Assembly: GCA_025403435.1 (NCBI GenBank) | Contig: CM046344.1 | Span: 17,887,699-17,951,698 of the forward strand | Source of the DNA: Artocarpus heterophyllus | Taxonomy: Eukaryota; Streptophyta; Magnoliopsida; Rosales; Moraceae | Direction of reading: 5' to 3' | DNA length: 64,000 bases | Shown here: piece by piece, positions 48,550-60,144 of the stretch | Layout of the letters: each line of letters opens with the position of its first letter | Position numbering within the stretch: position 1 is the first letter of the stretch | Position numbers and translations under genes: made by a program | The notes under the pieces: generated by a model | Database searches by the model: none | Told to the model about the DNA's origin: nothing | What the model saw: the letters and a program-made list of their open reading frames with translations, nothing else

Positions 48550-49420
48550 TTGGGTTTGTTTGTTTTGTTCTCTATTTCAGCTACTAGTTCTGCCTCTAAC
48601 ATTACTACCAACATCAATTCAATTCCTATGCTGAATGGTAGCAACTTCAAATCATTGCAAGAGAACCTCATTATAGTTCTCGGAGTCATGGATCTTGACC
48701 TTGCGTTAAGGGTTCCTTCTCCAACACCTCTTATAGATAAAAGTTCCTCTGATGAAAAGAGGGACATGGAAAAGGGGGAGAAATCAAATCGCATGTGCAT
48801 GATGATCATGAAGAAGGCCATTCCAAAAGCATTCAAGGGCATTATATCGAAAATGATAAAGACAGCCAAAGAGTTCCTTGAGGACATTGCTAAGAGATTT
48901 GCCAAAAATGAAAAGGTTGAAATAAGTACATTTTTGGTAAACCTCATCTCAAAGAGATACAGAGGTAAAGGGAACATTAGGAAGTACAACATAGAGATGT
49001 CTCATCTTGCTTCAAAATTGAGAGCACTTAAGCTTGACCTTTCTGAGGACTTACTAGTGCATTTGGTTCTTATATCTCTTCCTGCACAATTCAGTTAATT
49101 CAAGGTGACCTATAACTGTCAAAAGGAGACTTGGTCTCTTAATGAGCTCATCTCATATTGTTTGCAAGAAGAAGAAAGGTTGAAGCAAGAGAAGACAAAA
49201 AGTATTCACTTGGCTAATACTTCTAAGGACAAAGGGAAGAAAAGAAATAAGGATAAGGAAGCTGAAGCTACGGCACCTCAAAAGAAGCAACAAAAGAGAC
49301 TGGTTGATCCAGAAGGTACATGTTGTTTCTTCTGTGGAGCTGCAGGATATAAGAAGAAGAATTATACCAATTATCATGCTTGGCGTGCCAAGAAAGGTAT
49401 GTTTCTTCATTTGGTTTGTT
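48550..49420 (+). pseudogene. Element D gag (broken)
   Basis: The frame reads SATSSASNITTNINSIPMLNGSNF, a typical Copia gag start, but no ATG stands where the gag start is expected; it begins right after TTTCAG. A TAA interrupts the frame at about 49096, after PAQFS, where Gln is expected. The frame then continues (YNCQKETWSLNEL) through a Lys-rich region. The zinc knuckle is damaged: CFFCGAAGYKKKNY lacks the His and last Cys. Confidence 0.75.
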
Positions 49421-50439
49421 CAGAGGTTAATTTAACCTCGGTACCTGAACACACTTGGTGGATGGATTCTGGTGTAACTACTCACATCAGTGTGTCTATG
49501 CAGCGTTGCCTGAGATACCGAAAGCCAAATCATGATGAAAGATACATCTACGTAGGCGATGGCAAAAAGGTTAAAGTTGAAATAATAAGGAAATTTAGAT
49601 TATTGTTAAAGACTGAATTTTATTTGGATCTTCATGAAACATTTATTGTACCGTCTTTTAGACGAAATTTGATTTCTATTTATGTTTTAGACAAATATGG
49701 TTTATTCTTGTTCATTTGGAAATGGAAAATTTAGTTTGTTTCATGATTCAAAATTGGTTGGATTCGGTTCTTTATCAAGTTATGATAATCTTTATTTACT
49801 TGATACAATTGCTTCATTTAATGAATCCCTGCAATTAAGTACACGAGGTATAAAGAGAAAATTAACTAACGAGAATTCAACTGTGTTATGGCATAAGAGA
49901 TTGGGTCATATCTCCGAAAGGATAATAGAGAGACTTGTGTCAGACAAAATTCTTGACCCCTTAAACTTTACAGATTTTGATATTTGTGTTAACTGTATTA
50001 AGGGGAAACAAACCAATAAAAGGAGATTTGAAGCCAAAAGGATTTTGGACGTCTTAGAACTTATACATACAGATATTTGTGGGCCATTATGTATGGCTTC
50101 TTGGAATGGTCAACAATATTTTATAACATTCATAGATGATTTTTCTAGATATGGCTAAATATATCTCATTCATGAAAAGCCACAGTCGTTGGATGTGTTC
50201 AAAAATTATAAGGCTGAAGTTGAAAACCAACTCAACAAAAAGATTAAAAGCGTCAGATCTGACCATGGTGGTGAATACTATGGTAGATATGATGGTTCAG
50301 GTGAACAATGTCTGGGACCATTTGCTAAATTCCTAGAGGAAAGTGGTATTGTCCCACAGTACACTATGTCGGGTTTGCCCACAATAAATAGTGTTGCTAA
50401 AAGATGAAACAAGACACTTAAGGACATGGTAAGGAGCAT
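49421..50439 (+). pseudogene. Element D pol, N-terminal part: protease and start of integrase (broken)
   Basis: The protease motif MDSGVTTHIS is at about 49463. A frameshift lies near 49700. The GAG-pre-integrase zinc region (LWHKRLGHISERI...CVNCIKGKQ) follows, then HTDICGP and FIDDFSRYG, where a TAA replaces the next Tyr (50156). The core continues with KSVRSDHGGEYYGRYDGSG and VAKR, another stop, then NKTLKDMVRSMISH. At that point element C interrupts it. Confidence 0.82.
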
Positions 50440-50450
50440 GATTTCTCATT
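50440..50450 (+). repeat. Left copy of the 11-bp target duplication of element C
   Basis: GATTTCTCATT occurs here and at 60145-60155, immediately after the other end of C. Three filler bases (TAT, 50451-50453) separate this copy from the LTR tip. Confidence 0.85.
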
Positions 50451-50453
50451 TAT

Positions 50454-52476
50454 TGTTGGAAACAAAGTGCGCAGCGGAATTTTAAAAATTTTTCATCAAA
50501 GTAATTTCCAAAACACAAGTTTGACATGTTATATGTATAAATTAAACAGATCTTACTAACCTCAGTGTGCCGAAGAACCTCCGCGACCTGTGTAGAGAAG
50601 TAACGTTCCAGAAGAGCCTCAACCAACTGGTCTTCTTTGCTATTCTCTATCCACAACCGGAGTGAGTGTGGGCTCACACGTACAGCTCTTCCACCGGTGA
50701 CTCTCCTTCCAACCAATAGAGAGAACCCAAAGCTAGAGTTCGTAATTTGTGAACAAAAGCTCTCAGGGAGTTTTCAGATGCTCACTAGAAGAGTATCACT
50801 CTTAATCTCTCAAATTGATCTGAGTAAATCATTAGACTCACTCCCTTTTTATACCTATTGGTCCTTGGGGTCAGTCCATATCAGATTAGGTCTCAAAAAT
50901 CGAAACAGAATCAAGTTCGGATCAATATCTGATAAGATACGCGTGAAAAACGCGTAATCTTAACTGTCGCAGTCGGCATGCCGAACTGTGTGATAGGCAG
51001 GCCGAACTGACCAGTTCGGCAGGCCGAACTTTCTGATAGGCAGGCCGAACTGCCGAGAAAAAATCTCTGCGAATCTTTTATTTTCCACCCGAGATTCTAA
51101 AGGATAAAGTCTTAGTTTTGATTCAAATAGCCCAATAGAAAAGATATCTGATCAAAACAAACTTTATCAAGATAATCTCTAAGAAAATAAATCAATTCAC
51201 AATAATTCTACAAGTTTATCTTGTTCTAATTGTCCAAAATTAAAACAACCGATAAACAGACAAGAATTATCCGAACATAATAATTCAACAAGTTTATCTT
51301 GAACTAATTTCTTACAAAATTAATTCAACCGATAAACAGACATGAATTATTTGATTCTTATAAATTTTAAACCAATCTGATAAATCCGACATAAGTCACC
51401 AATTATTGAAAAAGCACGCCGTGTCGTTATAGGATTTTGTGAGCTAGCAAAGGGGACCAAAATCGACCTATAAAGTTCAAGCTCATGATAATTATGAAAC
51501 CCAATATCCCAGATATACATTTCACAATTATCAACTCCAACGCTACTCCACTAAAAGCTTGGAGCTGCACTCTCGAACTTTATAGAATTACGAAGCTCGT
51601 GTAGCTAAGTCTCCATGACATATCAGAGTGTATCGCATCCCCATATGATCATCCATAATCGGCTTAAGGACAAGTTCTGTCTTACCTTCCCGATTATTTT
51701 TATCTTACGTTCCATTGTCTCACCATTAGAAAACTTACCATCCAAAGATAGTATACCATTCGGTTACACCTATGTATCCAAATGGTTGAGTTCCAATTAC
51801 AGGACAACGCATATAAGAGGATATCATTACTCCTAAAGAGGAGCTATGGATTCCATATCTATGAATAACAAGTCTACGCTACCAAGAGTCATGCCTCCAA
51901 CGTACCGGCATGCATGCCACTATAGAGATGTGGGAGTCACCCATTGGTACATCAAAAGACACAAATCGAGACAACGGGCCCATTATTCATCTCAGGATTA
52001 AGATACAATACAAATGATTGTCTAAAGTGAATCGATTTACCAAGACAGAATTATTAATCCAAATCAATTCACTTTATGTCCCGATCCAACACATCGTCAC
52101 CTATGACAACGTGTCAATGTTTCTATTCACGGAGTCCAACTCCGATGGCCAAGACAAACCATCTCCCAAAAGGGATATAGACAACATAACAATCTTTACA
52201 TGAATAAAGCGCCCAACTTTATTCCCTCGATTGCAGATCATATATTTTAGACCATCACCTTAAGAGTCGAGTCTACCGCATAATCATCCCATCATATGCC
52301 CAACTCTTAAGGTTTAGACTGACAGTCTCAGACTACTGTTTGCTTATCATACATTCAACAAATATGAACGTAAAGAGGACAATATTTGGTATATATAAAC
52401 GAATAAATTCTTTATTGATAAAAATGTCTCCAAAAACGTATTACATTTTTACTCCTTAGAGCATACATGTCTAACA
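50454..52476 (-). repeat. Element C 3' LTR
   Basis: TGTTGGAAAC to TCTAACA. It lacks 11 bases after GGTTGAG (near 51789) that the partner LTR has. The GGCAGGCC array is at 50971-51056. The minus strand carries AATAAAGAATTTATTC near the start of the LTR (52402-52417), a plausible poly(A) signal region. Confidence 0.93.
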
Positions 52477-52488
52477 ATCTCCCACTTG
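52477..52488 (-). other. Element C polypurine tract
   Basis: The minus strand reads GCAAGTGGGAGAT directly against the LTR tip. It overlaps the end of the reading frame region, since the gag-pol stop is only 14 bases from the LTR. Confidence 0.8.
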
Positions 52489-52490
52489 CA

Positions 52491-55400
52491 CTAAGTGAGT
52501 AAATACTGCAAATTTCGCATCCTCATAGCTTCCACATGCCTCTCGAAGACTCTCCCAGTAAGTGTCTTCGTGAATGGATCAGCTAAATTGTCCTCTGACG
52601 CGATCTTGCATACCGTGACATGCCCGCTCTCAACGAAGTCCTTTATCACATGATACTTCCGATCAATACGCTTACTCTTCTTGTGAAATCTTGGTTCCTT
52701 AGCATTAGCTACCGCCGCACTGTTATCACAGTACAGTGATACCGCTTTATCCATACCAGGAACTACCTCAAGATCCCCAAGGAACTTGCGGAGCCACACT
52801 GCTTCTTTCGAAGCATCACTAGCCGCCACATACTCGGCCTCCGTCGTTGAATCCGAAGTGCAATCTTGCTTCGCACTTCTCCAACTGATGGCACCGCCAC
52901 CCAGAGCAAACACAAACCCTGAAGTCGATTTCCTAGAATCCAGGCAGGATTGAAAATCCGAATCAGTGTATCCTAGAGGAGTTAAATCCTCACCCGAATA
53001 CACAAGCATATACCCACGAGTCCTTCTCAGGTACTTGAAAATATGCTTTACCGCAACCCAATGGTTCGGTCCTGGATCCGCCTGAAATCGACTCACAATC
53101 CCGACCGCATAGCTAATATCTGGTCGAGTGCAAAGCATGGCATACATGAGACTACCCACTGCCGAAGCATAAGGTACCTTCTTCATGTATTCTCTTTCTT
53201 CATAAGACTTTGGAGAGTCTTTCTTAGAAAGAGTAATTCCAGACCTAGATGGTTGCCCACCTTTCTTGGAATCCTGCATTGCAAACCTCCTGAGAATTTT
53301 ATCTATGTAGCTGGCCTGTGACAAAGCTATCATTTTGTTCTTCCTATCCCGAAAGATCTGGATACCGAGAACAAAATTAGCCTCACCCAAGTCCTTCATG
53401 TCAAATTGCTTGGTCAACCATAATTTGACCGATGACAACGCCCCAACGTCATTGCCAATTAGCAGAATGTCATCTACATAGAGTAGTAGAAAAACCACCT
53501 TCCCATTCTTAATGTGTTTGTAAACACATGGTTCATCCACATTTTGTGAGAACCCATAAGTCTTGATCACTTGATCAAATCTTATGTTCCAAGAACGAGA
53601 AGCCTGCTTAAGTCCATAAATTGACTTTAGCAGCTTACAAACCTTACCCTCTTGACCCGTGACCTTGAACCCGTCTGGTTGTTCCATATAAATGGACTCA
53701 TCAAGATAGCCATTCAGAAAAGCCGTCTTGACATCCATCTGCCAAATCTCGTAGTCGAGAGTGGCAGCTATGGACAAGAGAATCCGGATGGACTTAAGCA
53801 TGGCTACAGGCGAAAAGGTTTCCTCATAATCGATTCCTTCCTTTTGCGTATAACCCTTAGCTACCAGTCTAGCCTTAAAGGTTTCGACCTTTCCATCCAC
53901 TCCTCTTTTCCTCTTGTAGATCCACTTACTCCCTATGGGTTTTATCCCTTCGGGAAGATCCACAAGCTCCCAGACCCGATTAGTCTCCATAGACTTCATC
54001 TCAATGTTCATGGCCTCTGTCCAGAGTCTTGAATCAACATCCTCCATAGCTTCTGCGTAAGTATAAGGATCCCTGTCATGTTCATCCGGTTCAGCCAAAA
54101 AGACCTCCCCATTGAACATATACCTCTCAGGTTGACGCCCGATCCTCCCACTACGCCGAAGCCCCTGAGGTTGTTGTTCAGGTTTGTTTGGTTTTTCTAC
54201 ACCGATCGGAATGGTTTCGTTCGGAACCTCCGGAGTAAACGGATTACCCCTCAACTCCTCAAGCACCACTTTGCTTTGAGGTTTAAAGTCGTTCATGTAA
54301 CTCTCCTCAAGGAAAGTTGCATTAGTTGAAACCACGACTTTATTTTCCTTTGGGTTATAAAAATAACCCCCTTTAGTCCCTTTTGGATATCCTACAAATA
54401 CGCAAACTTCTGAACGTGCTTCCAACTTATTCGGATCCTTAAACAGGACATGAGCTGGACATCCCCATATGCGAATATGGTTTAAGGATGTCTTCCGTCT
54501 TGCCCACAACTCGTGAGGAGTTTTAGGGACCGATTTTGAAGGCACATTGTTCAAAAGATAACATGCGGTTTGTAGTGCATATCCCCAAAAGGATAAAGGC
54601 AATGATGAATAACTCATCATGGACCGAATCATGTCCAACAAAGTCCTATTCCTTCTCTCTGCTACGCCATTCTGCTGCGGAGTGCCCGGCGCAGTCAAAT
54701 GGGATAAAATCCCATTCTCTAATAAGTGTCCCAAGAACTCATCAGAAAGGTATTCCCCACCTCGATCAGATCGAAGTGCCTTTATGGGTCTACCCAATTG
54801 CTTTTCCACTTCAGCCCGAAACTCCCTGAACTTATCATAAGTTTCGCTTTTGTGGTGCATTAGGTACACATACCCATATCTTGAGTAATCATCAATAAAA
54901 GTAACGAAGTACTCATACCCTCCTCGTGCCCGGATGTTCATCGGTCCGCAAACATCACTATGCACAAGTTCTGGAACCCCTTCGGCCCTATTGCCCTTAG
55001 ACCCGTATGGTCTTTTGGTCATTTTACCCTCCAAACAAGACTCACATTGAGGTATAGATTTCACCTTTAAGTGACTTAAAGGTCCATCCCTTACCAACCT
55101 TTGAATCCTATTTAGGTTAATATGGCCAAGGCGCAAATGCCAAAGATAAGTCTTATTAGAGTGAGAAGTTTTAAGTCTTTTTGAGTCATTATCATTTATC
55201 TCAGCATTAAGCAATAGGTCCATCTTAGGTTTAATAAAATATAGATTATTTTGCATCCATCCAGAACAGATAAAAGATTTGTTTTTACGAATCACCACTT
55301 TTTCATTAAAAGATACCACGTAGGAGTCTTTAAATAAAGAAGATACAGAAATTAAATTCCTTTTAAATTTAGGAACATAAAAACAATCTCGCAAAATTAA

Positions 55401-56444
55401 AATCCTATAATTATCAAAATAAAGATGGACATCTCCCACTGCTTCCGCTGAGACCAAGGATCCATCGCCCATCCGAAGCGTTAAGTCTTCACGAAGTAGA
55501 CTTCTCGTTTCTTTGAATCCCTGCAGAGAAACACAAACATGATTAGTTGCACCAGAATCTATGACCCAAATGTCACTGGATTCCTCAACCAAACAAGTTT
55601 CTAAATATAGAAGATCACACCTACCTCCCTTGGAAAGGAAGTCCTTGCAATGCTTCTTTATATGCCCGACCTTACCACAAAAGAAGCACTTAAGCTTCTT
55701 TGGGTTCTTCTTCTTCTTCTTCTTGCTCTTGGTAGCAATAGGAATAGAAGACTTCCCACTTTTGGCCCGTTGCTTCTTTCCATTCCCAGAGTTAGGATTG
55801 GAACCAGAAGCAGCTACCATATTGGCCTCTCCACCAGCAGGAGACTCCCTGATCAGCAGTTCAAACTCTTGTAACTGTTTCATCAGTTCTGTCAAGGTCA
55901 TATCCCGTCTATTGCTTAGATTAAAAGTAGCTCTAAACGAAATAAATTCCTTAGACAGAGTCTCAAAGACCATAGTCATCTGAGTTTCAGCATCGATGTC
56001 GGCTCCATTGGTTTGAGCCTCAGCGAGGTAACCCATGACCAACATCATGTGCTCCTTTACAGATGTCCCCGGTCTCTGTCTACAGTTTAAGAGTTTCCGA
56101 AGCGCCCCTTGCCGCTTTGTTATGGCCTGGCCTCCAAACATGTCCTCAAGATTATCCAAGATCTGCTTCGCAGTCTCATAATCCTGATGTTGAGCCTGCA
56201 GCACGTTATTCATGCTAGCCATAACATAGCAGCGGGCCTGATCATTAGCATCTTTCTAGCGGTCGTTCGCTTGGAATTGCTCATTACTTGAGTCTCCCGT
56301 AGGCTCGGGAGGACAAGGAGTTGTCAGAACATATTTCAGTTTCTCAAAGGAAAGGACGATGTCCAGGTTCCGTTTCCAATCATTATAGTTCTCACCGGTT
56401 AATTGGTTTTTGTCAAGTATCGATGATAAAGCGTTTTTAGACAT
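52491..56444 (-). CDS. Element C gag-pol polyprotein (one internal amber codon)
   Basis: 1317 codons from [10 protein letters not shown] (56444) to the stop at 52491. It is uninterrupted except for TAG at 56258-56256 (codon 63). All catalytic signatures are present. The gag CCHC knuckle ([14 protein letters not shown], about 253-266) follows a run of lysines, and the protease has IDSGATNH (about 296). The integrase has a zinc region (LWHLRLGH...CESC) and a DDE core ([26 protein letters not shown]). RT has YVDDILL, and RNase H has [14 protein letters not shown] and YCDNSAA. It acts in reverse transcription and integration of the element. The amber codon would truncate translation in gag unless read through; an ATG 12 codons later (MASMNNV, 56222) could restart. 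The related B copy has TGG at this codon. Confidence 0.93.
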
Positions 56445-58096
56445 TTTCAATCTACAATAAAGAATCATATACCAAACATAAGCAAACATATATAATAATT
56501 TAGTAAGATAACACAAACATGTAAAATCATACAAATGTGTTTATGTGTCAAAACCTTGAAAATATCACAACCTTACAACGATAATTCCCAACTCAGAATT
56601 CAACAAGCTCCTAGGGGAGTCATGCCAAATTCAATCAGGAACACGGATCCCCTCCTGATTAATATATGCCATCCAGGACCCGTATGATCCAGCATATACT
56701 AATAATCGTTTCTTTGGCCATTAATTTTATTAACAGAGCTCCTAGGGGAGGTTAATAATAAAATTAACGTGAGTGTATAACCACCGTTTTAATATTTTAT
56801 CCATGATTTATAATCACCACCTAAGGGTGTGCAACCATAAATCATACTAAAATACCTTATCCTTTCAGAGATCCAATCTGGTACATGATAGAAATCCCTT
56901 CCTAGGGGTTGGGACCATCATGTTCTTCCTATGGACCAACGATGGAGGCCTTAGGTTCTCTCTTCGAAAACCTTCTCCCACTCAATCTTTTGAAGTCAAG
57001 GTTTTATTTTGAAATTATGCATGAACAATTTTAATATGAGCGGCACTCCCTATTCTATATGACATGTTATCAATATACATGGTAAATCATATTATAATGC
57101 AGACAAGCAAAGCAATCAAGCAAAGCTACAAGCATAATAATAATAATAACCGTAATATTATGGTTCCACCCTAGAGAATAGAAAAACTAAGATTACAAGA
57201 GAATAATCGAGACATTTATCGATTCTTCATCCTTGAATCCTCAAGCTGTATCCTTCTTCATGTAATATCCATCTTCAAGTCCTCAATCCCGTATGAATCG
57301 AACACTTCATATTTCCAGTCATATCCAAATTTAATGTTTCTCAGAATCGTCCCAAAAATAAAATTAAAACTGCACTGGAAAAATCGCACCTTTTCTGCAC
57401 ACCTGGCAGCTCTCGGTCTGCAGGCCGATCTAGGTGATCGGCCTACCGATCATGGAGGTTCGGCCTGCCGAACATGAAGGTTCGGCCTGCCGGCAGAGCA
57501 CCAAAATTTCTGCCTCTATGTCGGCCTGCCGGACCGTACGTCCGGCCTGCCGATCTGTGACCTTCGGCCTGCCGAACTGTGAGGTCCGGCATGCCGACCG
57601 AGCAGAAAACCCTCAATCCAGAAAATACAATTTTAATGCAATTCATCAATTTTATTTTCAACAATTCAAAAACATAAAATTAGAGACTCAGGAAATACCT
57701 GGAGGCGCCATCATCTATCTTTAAGTTTCGACTTCTCGTTCCGTCTTCTCCGAATAATTATTTAATTACAAAATTCTTACAAATTAAAAATTAAATAATA
57801 ATTCCTAGACGGAGATGATAGTCCGCCATCTAATTACATGAAAAACCTAGATACACATTCTAACCTCTAAGGAACCATAACCGGTATTAATTAATTAATA
57901 AATAATTAAACAACAATTTAATCAACCATAATTAATTAATAAACATTCACCATATAATCCATGACAACATATATATTATATAGAAACCTAGAGTGCCATC
58001 TCTCTATAAAATTTAATTCAAGCATTGGAGAGATTAAGATCACAAAATTTATGCATATAACATGATCACAAACTTGCAAATTTATGTAAAAACCTC
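56445..58096 (-). other. Element C leader (untranslated)
   Basis: About 1.65 kb between primer site and gag. It holds CCTAGGGG-type motifs at 56610, 56741, 56820 (mutated to CCTAAGGG) and 56901, with the same spacing as in B. A dense array of TTCGGCCTGCCGAA-type palindromes lies at 57416-57600. No credible ORF. Confidence 0.75.
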
Positions 58097-58109
58097 GGCT
58101 CTGATACCA
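58097..58109 (-). other. Element C primer-binding site (initiator tRNA-Met)
   Basis: The minus strand reads TGGTATCAGAGCC, two bases (AT) inside the LTR tip CCAACA. Confidence 0.9.
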
Positions 58110-58111
58110 AT

Positions 58112-60144
58112 TGTTGGAAACAAAGTGCGCAGCGGAATTTTAAAAATTTTTCATCAAAGTAATTTCCAAAACACAAGTTTGACATGTTATATGTATAAAT
58201 TAAACAGATCTTACTAACCTCAGTGTGCCGAAGAACCTCCGCGACCTGTGTAGAGAAGTAACGTTCCAGAAGAGCCTCAACCAACTGGTCTTCTTTGCTA
58301 TTCTCTATCCACAACCGGAGTGAGTGTGGGCTCACACGTACAGCTCTTCCACCGGTGACTCTCCTTCCAACCAATAGAGAGAACCCAAAGCTAGAGTTCG
58401 TAATTTGTGAACAAAAGCTCTCAGGGAGTTTTCAGATGCTCATTAGAAGAGTATCACTCTTAATCTCTCAAATTGATCTGAGTAAATCATTAAACTCACT
58501 CCCTTTTTATACCTATTGGTCCTTGGGGTCAGTCCATATCAGATTAGGTCTCAAAAATTGAAACAGAATCAAGTTCAGATCAATATCTGATAAGATACGC
58601 GTGAAAAATGCGTAATCTTAACTGTCGCGGTCGGCATGCCGAACTGTGTGATAGGCAGGCCGAACTGACCAGTTCGGCAGGCCGAACTTTCTGATAGGCA
58701 GGCCGAACTGCCGAGAAAAAATCTCCGCGAATCTTTTATTTTCCACCCGAGATTCTAAAGGATAAAGTCTCAGTTTTGATTCAAATAGCCCAATAGAAAA
58801 GATATCTGATCAAAACAAACTTTATCAAGATAATCTCCAAGAAAATAAATCAATTCACAATAATTCTACAAGTTTATCTTGTTCTAATTGTCCAAAATTA
58901 AAACAATCGATAAACAGACAAGAATTATCCGAACACAATAATTCAACAAGTTTATCTTGAACTAATTTCTTACAAAATTAATTCAACCGATAAACAGACA
59001 TGAATTATTTGATTCTTATAAATTTTAAACCAATCTGATAAATCCGACATAAGTCACCAATTATTGAAAAAGCACGCCGTGTCGTTATAGGATTTTGTGA
59101 GCTAGCAAAGGGGACCAAAATCGACCTATAAAGTTCAAGCTCATGATAATTATGAAACCCAATATCCCAGATATACATTTCACAATTATCAACTCCAACG
59201 CTACTCCACTAAAAGCTTGGAGCTGCACTCTCGAACTTTATAGAATTACGAAGCTCGTGTAGCTAAGTCTCCATGACATATCAGAGTGTATCGCATCCCC
59301 ATATGATCATCCATAATCGGCTTAAGGACAAGTTCTGTCTTACCTTCCCGATTATTTTTATCTTACGTTCCATTGTCTCACCATTAGAAAACTTACCATC
59401 CAAAGATAGTATACCATTCGGTTACACCTATGTATCCAAATGGTTGAGCGCTCCAGTTTTCCAATTACAGGACAACGCATATAAGAGGATATCATTACTC
59501 CTAAAGAGGAGCTATGGATTCCATATCTATGAATAACAAGTCTACGCTACCAAGAGTCATGCCTCCAACGTACCGGCATGCATGCCACTATAGAGATGTG
59601 GGAGTCACCCATTGGTACATCAAAAGACACAAATCGAGACAACGGGCCCATTATTCATCTCAGGATTAAGATACAATACAAATGATTGTCTAAAGTGAAT
59701 CGATTTGCCAAGACAGAATTATTAATCCAAATCAATTCACTTTATGTCCCGATCCAACACATCGTCACCTATGACAACGCGTCAATGTTTCTATTCACGG
59801 AGTCCAACTCCGATGGCCAAGACAAACCATCTCCCAAAAGGGATATAGACAACATAACAATCTTTACATGAATAAAGCGCCCAACTTTATTCCCTCGATT
59901 GCAGATCATATATTTTAGACCATCACCTTAAGAGTCGTGTCTACCGCATAATCATCCCATCATATGCCCAACTCTTAAGGTTTAGACTGACAGTCTCAGA
60001 CTACTGTTTGCTTATCATACATTCAACAAATATGAACGTAAAGAGGACAATATTTGGTATATATAAACGAATAAATTCTTTATTGATAAAAATGTCTCCA
60101 AAAATGTATTACATTTTTACTCCTTAGAGCATACATGTCTAACA
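58112..60144 (-). repeat. Element C 5' LTR
   Basis: 2033 bases, TGTTGGAAAC to TCTAACA. The GGCAGGCC array is at 58628-58715. It is nearly identical to the 3' LTR. Confidence 0.93.

Larger units (their letters stand above)
50454..60144 (-). mobile_element. Element C: young, nearly intact Ty1/Copia retrotransposon nested in D
   Basis: 9.7 kb. LTRs are 2023 and 2033 bases and differ by about 15 substitutions and one 11-base indel by eye. Primer site, 1.65-kb leader, a single gag-pol frame and a polypurine tract are all present. Long LTRs, a long leader and one gag-pol frame of about 1300 codons resemble the BARE/Angela layout, but I do not assign a lineage from sequence alone. It is inserted in opposite orientation into the integrase of D. 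Confidence 0.95.

Noticed and set aside
53043..54840. Plus-strand frames opposite the C gag-pol gene
   Set aside because: They are shadows of the minus-strand polyprotein. Similar shadows occur in B and in the receptor kinase.
58066..58374. ORF beginning MVGRRVTGGRAVRVSPHS on the minus strand, repeated in the LTRs of B and C
   Set aside because: Its recurrence follows from LTR identity. It crosses the LTR border into the primer-site region, differs in length between copies and resembles no known family.
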